Assembly: GCA_026002265.1 (NCBI GenBank)
Contig: BOBG01000050.1
Coordinates: 1-14,868 of the forward strand
Origin: Spirochaetia bacterium
GTDB lineage: Bacteria > Spirochaetota > Spirochaetia > Treponematales > Breznakiellaceae
DNA length: 14,868 nucleotides
Reading direction: 5' to 3'
Positions 7,201 to 12,958 of this stretch are shown here, piece by piece. The first letter of the stretch is position 1; every line of letters starts with the position of its first letter. The position numbers were made by a program, and so were the translations under genes. The notes beneath the pieces are model-generated. The model searched no databases, was not told where the DNA came from, and saw nothing but the letters and a program-made list of their open reading frames with translations.

Positions 7201-7710
7201 ATTATTGGTTTTTTCCCGGCCCATTCTGAAAATGAAGATGTTATTGTTTTTGATTCCGGCTCCCTGTCGCCCCGTGTCCGGTTTTCCTTTCCCCGGAATT
7301 GCGAGCAAAAAGCGGCTGGCGCCTACAACCCCTGCCTTGCGGATTTTTTTGCGCCGGATTCTGATTGGATTGGTTTTTTTGTGTTGAGCGCTAGGGGAGA
7401 TACTGAAGATTTGTTCATTTCGAGTGCGGCAAACGCGCTTGTCGAGGGGTTTTCGGAGGAGATTCACCGGCAGGTACAGCACGAGTGGTGGGGTTACGGC
7501 GAGGGGGGAATCCGGCCTGCATTCGGCTATCCGGCCTGTCCGCGTCATCAGGATAAGAAGCTCGTGTTTGATCTGTTGCAGATTCCGGAATCATGGGGGC
7601 TGTCCCTCACTGAATCCGGCATGATCATTCCCGCTGCGAGTGTCTGCGGAATCTACATTGGGAACCGTTCCGCATACTATTTTAATTCGGGGACAGACCT
7701 TTGTATTTAA
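4294..7710 (+). CDS. metH: Cobalamin-dependent methionine synthase
   Basis: A 1138-aa cytoplasmic enzyme that transfers a methyl group from methyltetrahydrofolate to homocysteine through bound cobalamin. Modules in order: homocysteine-binding barrel (about 1-325) with DGAMGS and zinc ligands Cys242 (GLNCSFGP), Cys305 and Cys306 (GGCCGTTP); pterin-binding barrel (about 348-610, FVNIGERTNVAGS); four-helix B12 cap (about 648-735) with FEKGTLFLPQV; B12 Rossmann domain with DVHDIG (Asp741, cobalt ligand His743); reactivation domain (about 885-1138) with the AdoMet-binding RPAFGYPACPRH (1074-1085) and LTESGMIIPAAS. It is shorter than the E. coli enzyme (about 1227 aa). The protein stops abruptly after SAYYF, lacking the usual tail with the DQVEDYA-like motif. 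Copies of GGGGACAGACCT are embedded at linker 1 (5281), linker 2 (6169 and 6217) and the C terminus (7689). All catalytic motifs are intact, so it is probably active. No cobalamin riboswitch is visible upstream. Confidence 0.97.
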   Translation: MYYLDNIASERILVIDGAMGSLIQQLHFDEKAYRGTRFAGWSRQLSGCAEVLCLSNPDSITNIHERYLKAGADLTKTCSFNANAVSLADYGLETYAYEISYAAAHLARDAADRFSSPDRPRFVAGSMGPTAKSTSISPDMGDPGARSISFDTLELAYYDNARGLLDGGADIFLVETIFDTLNAKAAIAALARIQEERGIKVPVMLSATIASAASDRLLAGQTLEAFLVSILHADPWAVGLNCSFGPEYLKPFIKIISKTAPCLISVHPNAGLPNQLGAYDESPESFANSLEGYMRETLVNIVGGCCGTTPDHIALLARKAAHYQPRSKKGDRPHALSGWEALPLDAGFVNIGERTNVAGSKQFLRLIREEKYPEAIAFGRKQLEQGAAMLDVCMDDSLIEPEPAMTRFLCLAQSDPAFAKAPVMVDSSHWSVIESALKILPGKSLVNSISLKDGDTEFVRRLQLVHRYGAMVVVMLCDESGQAVGYDRKIAIAARAYHLIQESGFPVADVVFDPGVLALGTGIPKHDSSAVDVISACQWIHEHCPETHLVGGISNLSFSFRGKNQIRAALHSVFLQHAVPAGMTMAIVNPAVPYDSLDPALRDVCEDLILCRDPHAADRLVEMGSRSDPIETISLQHNEISRSVPIEERIRNAVIHGNDDSLESDIRAATFAYENPLDLVETMLLPAMAVVGERFEKGTLFLPQVIRSAWVMKTAVAILESLAHRPADGKGLLLLATVKGDVHDIGKNIVATVLGCSGYRILDLGVMIPAEHIIETALHENVLMIGLSGLVSPSLDEMITVAREMEKRGIQIPLLIGGAATSLAHTALRIVPEYSGPVVYVPDAAHAVTVVRALLSEQERPHFLEKLDQNYESARIRHKKIISRKRLSLEEARANKVRIDWNQCRPPEPKQKDLIVLDDYPLEKVIPYIDWESFARQWDIHGTGTEHFISDAQNLMNRIVSEQLLKLQGIIGFFPAHSENEDVIVFDSGSLSPRVRFSFPRNCEQKAAGAYNPCLADFFAPDSDWIGFFVLSARGDTEDLFISSAANALVEGFSEEIHRQVQHEWWGYGEGGIRPAFGYPACPRHQDKKLVFDLLQIPESWGLSLTESGMIIPAASVCGIYIGNRSAYYFNSGTDLCI
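5281..5292 (+). repeat. GGGGACAGACCT element in metH linker 1
   Basis: An exact copy of the 12-nt core found five times in the array at 11346-12010. It is preceded by seven A (5274-5280) and translated as GDRP (residues 330-333). It sits between the homocysteine-binding and pterin-binding domains. Confidence 0.7.
6166..6234 (-). repeat. Paired repeat element in metH linker 2
   Basis: Two 21-nt direct repeats of tcgaggtctg(a/t)ccccatagag lie at 6166-6186 and 6214-6234, exactly 48 nt (16 codons) apart. They carry the reverse complement of the GGGGACAGACCT core (6169-6180 with one mismatch; 6217-6228 exact). Translated, they give SRSDPIE and SRSVPIE. Read on the minus strand, the layout (core, AT-rich spacer, core) mirrors that in the array at 11680-11734. 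Confidence 0.75.
7689..7700 (+). repeat. GGGGACAGACCT element at the 3' end of metH
   Basis: An exact copy of the core, here translated in another frame as GTDL, followed by three codons' worth of sequence and the TAA of metH. It coincides with the point where similarity to the conserved MetH tail ends. Confidence 0.7.
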
Positions 7711-7862
7711 TTATGTGTAAAAGAGATAGTAAAAAACTCTGTAAAATGGAGAAAACGCAAAACGTAAAAATTTTACCAAAAGCACCTCTGTTGGGGAAAA
7801 AAGCATATCTGTACGCTCTAGCTCAAAACGCACTTTTATGTTATTATATTTGTGGAGGAATT

Positions 7863-8534
7863 ATGCTGAAACTATGTGTTCTGTTTTTTTTGATCAGCGG
7901 CACTATCTGGTCACAGGATATTGTTACGGCTGAACGTTATCTTGATATGGTTGCCCAACGCTACGGTAGTATCCGGGACTATGAAGCTCGGATTGCCATA
8001 CGATCCGGTACGACTGATATGACCGGCACTCTACTCAACCTCTCGCCATCCTTCCTCCGGATTGATTTTACCCGGCCCTCCGGGCAGGTGATTGTGTTTA
8101 ACGGTGACCAGCTCACGATATATCTGCCGGAGTACCGGGCTGTTCTGATTCAAGCAGTGACGGAGAGCAGTCAGAATACGAGTGCAGGGATCGCAAGCGC
8201 CCAGGGCCTCACTATGTTGAAGAGAAATTATACGCCCGCATACGTGAGCAGTCCGGATCCTCAACCCTTGGAAACCGGTTCACGGGAATTGGTTGTCCAG
8301 TTGCACCTGACTCGGCGGACCACATCCGAGGGCTTCCGGGAGCTGACTCTGTCTATTGAACCGGAAACCAAATTGATCCGGCGAATCGAGGGACGTACGA
8401 TTACCAATGCAATCGTACGCTTTGATTTTACGTCGATCAAGATCAACCAGGGGACTCCGGAACAGCGTTTTATCTACGATCCTCCGACTTCAGCTAATCT
8501 GTACAATAATTTTATTTTCCGGGACAGTGATTAA
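7863..8534 (+). CDS. lolA: LolA-like outer-membrane lipoprotein carrier
   Basis: A 223-aa exported protein resembling LolA, the periplasmic chaperone that ferries lipoproteins from the inner to the outer membrane. Residues 1-18 are a signal peptide (MLKL, hydrophobic core, TIWSQ). The mature part opens with a helix (AERYLDMVAQRYGSIRDYEA) followed by alternating beta strands containing LRIDFTRPSGQVIVFNGDQLTIYLPE, the LolA pattern of an incomplete barrel with PSGQ-like and YLPE segments. ATG 7863 is chosen because AGGAGG-like GGAGGA (7854-7859) lies just upstream and the signal peptide starts there; the frame is open further upstream into metH but those codons look non-coding. The rodZ-like gene starts 18 nt downstream, so the two are probably co-transcribed. 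The 152-nt gap after metH shows no clear promoter or terminator. Confidence 0.75.
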   Translation: MLKLCVLFFLISGTIWSQDIVTAERYLDMVAQRYGSIRDYEARIAIRSGTTDMTGTLLNLSPSFLRIDFTRPSGQVIVFNGDQLTIYLPEYRAVLIQAVTESSQNTSAGIASAQGLTMLKRNYTPAYVSSPDPQPLETGSRELVVQLHLTRRTTSEGFRELTLSIEPETKLIRRIEGRTITNAIVRFDFTSIKINQGTPEQRFIYDPPTSANLYNNFIFRDSD

Positions 8535-8552
8535 TTTTGGAGGAAGAAGACG

Positions 8553-9641
8553 GTGGAATCTCTCGGTGAAAAGCTCAAAAATGCCCGCAAGGCTAAAGGT
8601 TACACGTATGAACAGGTGAGTCGGGAGACGCATATTAGCTGCATCTATCTCGAAGCTTTTGAAACAGAAGATTTTTCTTGTTTTCCGGGTGAGTCCTATC
8701 TCCAGGGTTTTCTCCGGACTTATGGCGAATACCTTGGACTCGATGTGCCGGATTTACTCTCCTCGTACCGGGCATTGAAAATTGAGCGGCAGCCGGTTCC
8801 AGTAGATGTTTTGATTGGCCAACACCGGCCGGCTCCGGCTAAAATAGTGGTGTGGATTCTTGCCGCAGTGATGACTGTGTCTATTATTATTGCCGGTGTA
8901 TATATTTACAAGAAACAACCCGAACCGGAAGCTCCATTGATTGAAGTGCTGGCGCCGGCATCTTACCCGCTGACACTCGGATCCATGGATCAGCGCCTTG
9001 TGGCCGGGGAATCTGTGATCGTTCAAGATGGATCTGACCGGTATACGGTGGAGCTTGCCGAAATTGCTGATATGGTGAGCATACGGGTACCGGGTGGTGA
9101 GATTTTTCAGATGGATAGGGAACAAGAGGTGAAAGTAGACATGAACGGCGATGGTTTTGAGGAATTATCCATTACAGTGCTTGATTTTATTGAAAATGAT
9201 CCGGAAGAAGGAGTCCTTTTTCATTTTGAATTGAGTGAACAGCCGGTTCAGGAAAATACGGTAGGCTCAGCGGGTCCGGATCTTCCTCCGCCGGTACGAT
9301 CAGCAGAGCAGTTGGTTTTATTTTCCGGCCCCAATCCTTACCCATTCACCTTGCAGATCCAGTTTCAAGGACCCTGTATGTTCCGGTGGGATATTTTGGC
9401 TGAAGCGGGCCGGGGCCGGCAGGAGCAGTACTTTCAACGAGGCAGTGAGATCAGCATTCAGGCGCAAAATGGAGTCCGACTCTGGGCATCCAACGCCGGA
9501 ACCACGAAGATTCAAGTCATCGGCGGCGGCCGGAACAACACCGTGGAACTCGGCAGTGCGGGTGAAGTCGGTGTTTCCGACATCCGGTGGATACGCGGAG
9601 CACCCACACAGTACCAACTCGTTGTTGCAAAACTCGATTAA
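8553..9641 (+). CDS. rodZ: RodZ-like cell-shape protein with HTH and one TM segment
   Basis: A 362-aa bitopic membrane protein of the RodZ type, which links the MreB cytoskeleton to the cell-wall elongation machinery. Residues 4-70 form the HTH_25 domain (LGEKLKNARKAKGYTYEQVS, then YLEAFETEDFSCFPGESYLQGFLRTYGEYLGLD). A single membrane helix spans about 98-118 and is followed by basic YKKQ. The extracytoplasmic part has a middle domain (about 125-225) holding DMNGDGFEE (196-204), a calcium-loop-like DxNxDGxxE. A C-terminal beta domain (about 255-350) resembles DUF4115. The start is GTG, supported by GGAGGA at 8539-8544. It follows lolA by 18 nt. Its stop overlaps by 4 nt the stop of the convergent 551-aa gene, with no terminator in between. 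Whether it truly acts with MreB is inferred from the family. Confidence 0.8.
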   Translation: MESLGEKLKNARKAKGYTYEQVSRETHISCIYLEAFETEDFSCFPGESYLQGFLRTYGEYLGLDVPDLLSSYRALKIERQPVPVDVLIGQHRPAPAKIVVWILAAVMTVSIIIAGVYIYKKQPEPEAPLIEVLAPASYPLTLGSMDQRLVAGESVIVQDGSDRYTVELAEIADMVSIRVPGGEIFQMDREQEVKVDMNGDGFEELSITVLDFIENDPEEGVLFHFELSEQPVQENTVGSAGPDLPPPVRSAEQLVLFSGPNPYPFTLQIQFQGPCMFRWDILAEAGRGRQEQYFQRGSEISIQAQNGVRLWASNAGTTKIQVIGGGRNNTVELGSAGEVGVSDIRWIRGAPTQYQLVVAKLD

Positions 9642-11293
9642 TAGCCGTCAGACAGGGACCGGTTCACATCCCGCTGGTACAATTCTTGGTAAATGAAACT
9701 CCTCGTTTTCAATTTTTCTTTTATCTCTTGTGAGAACGGTATATAGCGCCAGAAAATACCCCGGAGATCCCGTTCCAAACGGGGAATGCCTTCACTTTCT
9801 TTTGTTATCCACAGAGTATAATCCTGAATGAAAAATTCCTTGAGATCGCCTTTTAATTTTTTCTCTATATACATTTGGTAGTAATTTCCGGTGAGACCTT
9901 CGTCCATCCAATGGTAGCCGGCTTTTTCCTTGGCAACCTGCCACCGGAGATCAGCGACCGCGGAGAGCACTGCTTCCTGAAGATTCCGGGGATAGAGTGG
10001 AATCGCGATTCTCCCCCGGCTCGTCGCCCGGTTAAATCTATCAAAAGGCTCCCAACAGACGCCGGAATCCCCATAACTGGGAACTAAGATCACGTAGGGA
10101 ATGATCCGGTTCATTTGATTTTTATAAACCCGGCAAAAAGCTTCTGGATCGATGGATTCAATCTTTGCCAAGATCGTCAACACATTTTCCCGGTACGCAA
10201 TCTCGTTAGGCAGGCACCGGAAATATTCACTTGTTATGATGGGGAAATGGTTTCCCTGCCGGCCCACGGTCATCTTTGCCATCTGCCGGACGACATTAAA
10301 TTCCGAATCCAAGACTTTTAGGTTTGCACCGTTTGTCTCAGCCAATTCCTCGACCCGGAGCCGCTCTTTTAACTCGTTTACATCACGCCGCGCCTGCTCA
10401 TACTCCTTAAAAAGGGTAGCCGTCTCACGGTCGATTCTGAGCAAGTCCTTAAATATATCCTGTGTATCGACAATAGATTGGCGCTGCATTTCATTGTAGA
10501 CCATCGAAACACCGGGAATATCATCAAAACTTGTATGCGACAGAATCAATTTGAAGTAACGGTCCAACTGAGATTCTTTTATAGCCCGTTCCTCACTTTT
10601 CATGCTCAAAAGATTGCGGGCGCCGTCAAATTTACCGTTTGCGCGCTCAATAAGCCCCCGGATCTGGCTTGAACCGGAACTCTTTACCTGCACTTCATCT
10701 GTCGATGAATTTTTAACCTGCCCGGTGCCGATCAATTGAAACCATTCATCAATGTAGTGAACCGGTTGACTGTACTCATTTTCCACAATCAATTTAGAAA
10801 AAAATTCTCTAGCTTCTGCGTTGAGAAGATTGGGGTGGATAATGCCGAACCGGAGCAGATTTTTTTGAGGCGCAGAAATTTTTCCGGCCGTGTGCCGTGC
10901 GACTCCTATGAGAAAATCCCAGTACACCGGAATCAACTGCTGACGGAATACACCACGGTCCTTTATATCTGTGGCGTTAGCGTATTTTTGCAAAAGCGTA
11001 TTGATACGCGCAGTTATTTCGCCGGGTACCGTCAATATATCTTTGTAATAATTGGGATCGCTAAAAGTTTTGACAGGAGTATCCGCAAAACGTTTTGTTA
11101 TTTCCGGTAACTTTTCGAGTGCTGAAAGAGTAGGCCTTTCCTTCTGAACTAGTTCCGGCTGATCAAGGTCTTCGTCTTCGTCAAAAAACTCCTCATCCGG
11201 AAGCTCTTCTGCCAACTCGTCTTCTTCATCCGGAAAATCCGTACCCAAAAGGGCAGCAAATTCAGGATCATCTTCTGGTAGATCGTAAGCCAT
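9638..11293 (-). CDS. 551-aa cytoplasmic protein of unknown function with acidic N terminus
   Basis: I do not recognise this family. Residues 1-48 are about half Asp/Glu (for example PDEEDELAEELPDEEFFDED), probably disordered. A Ser/Lys-rich stretch (195-210) separates two mainly helical regions. Residues about 285-320 (IDRETATLFKEYEQARRDVNELKERL) look like a coiled coil. The C-terminal 200 residues contain YVILVPSYGDSGVCWEPFDR (400-419) and many aromatic residues. No signal peptide or membrane segment is present. On the minus strand a strong promoter, TTGACA (11327-11322), 16 nt, TACAAT (11305-11300), ends 6 nt before ATG, so the message may be leaderless. No other in-frame Met occurs until past residue 200. 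It is a single-gene unit between the repeat region and the convergent rodZ-like gene. The conserved-looking, non-repetitive sequence argues for a real gene. Confidence 0.8.
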   Translation of the reverse strand: MAYDLPEDDPEFAALLGTDFPDEEDELAEELPDEEFFDEDEDLDQPELVQKERPTLSALEKLPEITKRFADTPVKTFSDPNYYKDILTVPGEITARINTLLQKYANATDIKDRGVFRQQLIPVYWDFLIGVARHTAGKISAPQKNLLRFGIIHPNLLNAEAREFFSKLIVENEYSQPVHYIDEWFQLIGTGQVKNSSTDEVQVKSSGSSQIRGLIERANGKFDGARNLLSMKSEERAIKESQLDRYFKLILSHTSFDDIPGVSMVYNEMQRQSIVDTQDIFKDLLRIDRETATLFKEYEQARRDVNELKERLRVEELAETNGANLKVLDSEFNVVRQMAKMTVGRQGNHFPIITSEYFRCLPNEIAYRENVLTILAKIESIDPEAFCRVYKNQMNRIIPYVILVPSYGDSGVCWEPFDRFNRATSRGRIAIPLYPRNLQEAVLSAVADLRWQVAKEKAGYHWMDEGLTGNYYQMYIEKKLKGDLKEFFIQDYTLWITKESEGIPRLERDLRGIFWRYIPFSQEIKEKLKTRSFIYQELYQRDVNRSLSDGY

Positions 11294-11299
11294 AATCCT

Positions 11300-11327
11300 A
11301 TTGTAGCATTTTTTAGTTTTGTGTCAA
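11300..11327 (-). promoter_or_regulatory. Strong sigma-70 promoter of the 551-aa gene
   Basis: Read on the minus strand: TTGACA (11327-11322), 16-nt spacer, TACAAT (11305-11300). Only the six bases AGGATT separate the -10 box from ATG, so transcription would begin at or within a few bases of the start codon. Confidence 0.75.
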
Positions 11328-11345
11328 TTCCGGTTTTGCATTTTT

Positions 11346-12010
11346 CCGGCCACAAGTAATAAGAAAAAAATGGTCCATGAATAAGAAACATATCCATCGT
11401 TGTGCTGACTTTCAACTTTGCCCGGAGGACCGGCCGCGACTAATACGAAAAAAACGGTCCACGAATGTACACGAATGAGCACGAATAAATATTTTCAATG
11501 GGGACAGACCTCGACCTGTTTTTTGAATAGCAACTGAAATGGTCCACGAATGTCCATGAATAAGAAACATATCCATCGTTGTGCGGATTTTCAACTTTGC
11601 CCGGAGGACCGGCCGCGATTAATACGAAAAAAAACGGTCCACGAATGTACACGAATGAGCACGAATAAATATTTTCAATGGGGACAGACCTCCATATCTA
11701 TTTTTAACATATATAATTACATGGGGACAGACCTCGACCCGTTTTTTAATAGCAACTGAAATGATCCACGAATGTCCATGAATAAGAAACATATCCATCG
11801 TTGTGCTGACTTTCAACTTTGCCCGGAGGACCGGCCGCGAGTAATAAGAAAAAAATGGTCCATGAATGTACACGAATGAGCACGAATAAATATTTTCAAT
11901 GGGGACAGACCTCCATATCTATTTTTAACATATATAATTACATGGGGACAGACCTCGACCTGTTTTTTAATAGCAACTGAAATGATCCACGAATGTACAC
12001 GAATAAGAGA
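11346..12010. repeat. Non-coding tandem repeat array
   Basis: Three tandem copies plus a partial left copy of a complex unit. The anchor ataagaaacatatccatcg occurs at 11381, 11560 and 11782, giving periods of 179 and 222 nt. Each unit holds a CCCGGAGGACCGGCCGCG segment, a block of 10-nt repeats (CACGAAT plus three bases) and the core GGGGACAGACCT at 11500, 11680, 11723, 11901 and 11944. The longer second and third units differ by an extra 43 nt that duplicates the core around an AT-rich spacer. A shorter block, ccggcc to ggtcca(t/c)gaat, recurs at about 11346, 11431, 11610 and 11830. Short open frames cross it on both strands, but they repeat with the array and have no ribosome sites. Confidence 0.9.
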
Positions 12011-12045
12011 AATTAATTAGTGAATATTTGTGGACATCTTCCGGT

Positions 12046-12070
12046 GTTCCCTTCGACAGGTTCAGGGAAC
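12046..12070. repeat. Small palindromic repeat with TTCGACAGGTTCAG core
   Basis: The inverted repeat gttccc/gggaac (12046-12051 and 12065-12070) encloses TTCGACAGGTTCA. It closely matches a dispersed palindrome seen in many bacterial genomes (CCTGAGCCTGTCGAAGG-like), with one change. It shares CGACAGG(C/T)TC with the larger palindrome next to it. Confidence 0.6.
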
Positions 12071-12082
12071 GCTTTCAATTAG

Positions 12083-12164
12083 GAGGGGGGTGCCGGCATC
12101 ACGACAGGCTCGATGACCGGTTATCGAGCCTGTCGTGATAGAGGCAGGGGGAAGACACCCCCTC
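12083..12164. repeat. Nested palindrome downstream of the uracil-DNA glycosylase gene
   Basis: A perfect 17-bp inverted repeat (atcacgacaggctcgat, 12098-12114, with its complement at 12123-12139) closes the 8-nt loop GACCGGTT. Outside it, gaggggggtg (12083-12092) can pair with caccccctc (12156-12164), giving a nested stem. The same C run can instead pair locally (aggggg 12146-12151 with ccccct 12158-12163). It lies just after the glycosylase stop codon in the direction of transcription. There is no T tract, so it is not a standard terminator; it could still stabilise the 3' end of the transcript. Confidence 0.75.
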
Positions 12165-12185
12165 ATGATTCCGGAATTATCGAAA

Positions 12186-12956
12186 TTAAACGATTTCGTT
12201 CACTTTTGCACGGAAGAGCTTTAGATCTTCCCAGGTGGGACGCCTCAAGCTATCGTCACGGAGAATCGCACTTGGGTGGTATATGGGGAAAAAGGGAATA
12301 TTCCGGTATAGCGTCCATTGACCATGGGCTTTTCCAATTACTTCAGTCGTATGGAGTAAGCCATGCATGGCAACTCTCCCTACACAGAGAATCGCACGGG
12401 GCCGGAGGAGATCGATCTGCCGGTCAAGAAAAGGTACACACGCACTGATTTCAGCCGGACGCGGGTCCCGGTTTTCCGGCGGCCGGCACTTGAGCATATT
12501 AGCAATGAAACAATTTGTTTCGCGGGACAAGTCGATTGCTGCGAGCATTTTGTCTAAAAGCTGCCCGGCACGCCCCACAAAGGGCTGTCCGGTCCTATCC
12601 TCGTCCGCACCCGGCGCCTCGCCAATCACTATCACCAATGGGTTTGTGACGCCCTCACCCGGAACCGCCTTGGTACGGGTCGAGCAGAGCTGGCAGGCCG
12701 CACATTTATGTATTTCCGCGGCAAGCAGTTCCAGTCCATCCAACCGGGGTGATTCTGCTAAAAATTCCGGCGCCATGCTTATGTCTTTCTTTTCACCTGA
12801 CGATTCCGGCGTTTTTTCAATGTGAGAAGCATGATCCGGAGTCGGTGAATCATCAATAAACAAATAGTCCGGCCGGTCCTTCCGGTGGCCATCACGCAAC
12901 ACATCTTCCGCTGTATCAAGGAAAAATGCTATTTTTTGTTTTTCTTCACTCGTCAT
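12186..12956 (-). CDS. Family-4 uracil-DNA glycosylase (Fe-S type)
   Basis: A 256-aa DNA repair enzyme that excises uracil from DNA. The core (about 70-256) has the family-4 signature: four cluster cysteines C85 and C88 (KCAACQLC), C157 (LKCRPPENRDP) and C173 (ISACVPF) for a 4Fe-4S cluster; active-site motif GEAPGADED (112-120) and the C-terminal HPSA (227-230). The N-terminal 65 residues are variable and Asp/Ser/Pro-rich, a common extension in this family. ATG 12956 is preferred; it comes two bases after the TGA of the nuclease gene (TGAAAATG). A GTG at 12968, overlapping that gene by 10 nt, would add four residues and cannot be excluded. It is probably translated by coupling from the upstream nuclease gene. 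It is the last gene of the minus-strand cluster, followed by palindromic repeats. Confidence 0.92.
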   Translation of the reverse strand: MTSEEKQKIAFFLDTAEDVLRDGHRKDRPDYLFIDDSPTPDHASHIEKTPESSGEKKDISMAPEFLAESPRLDGLELLAAEIHKCAACQLCSTRTKAVPGEGVTNPLVIVIGEAPGADEDRTGQPFVGRAGQLLDKMLAAIDLSRETNCFIANMLKCRPPENRDPRPAEISACVPFLDRQIDLLRPRAILCVGRVAMHGLLHTTEVIGKAHGQWTLYRNIPFFPIYHPSAILRDDSLRRPTWEDLKLFRAKVNEIV

Positions 12957-12958
12957 TT

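Noticed and set aside
7701..7862. N-terminal extension of the LolA-like ORF
   Set aside because: It overlaps the metH end, lacks a ribosome site, and would bury the signal peptide that starts at 7863.
11412..11873. Several 60-88 codon open frames on both strands of the tandem array
   Set aside because: They repeat with the array, have no ribosome sites, overlap on both strands, and look like the spurious small ORFs that such repeats commonly create.
11346..12010. CRISPR array
   Set aside because: Repeat units are long (179-222 nt) and composite, without short identical repeats separated by unique spacers, and no cas genes are present.
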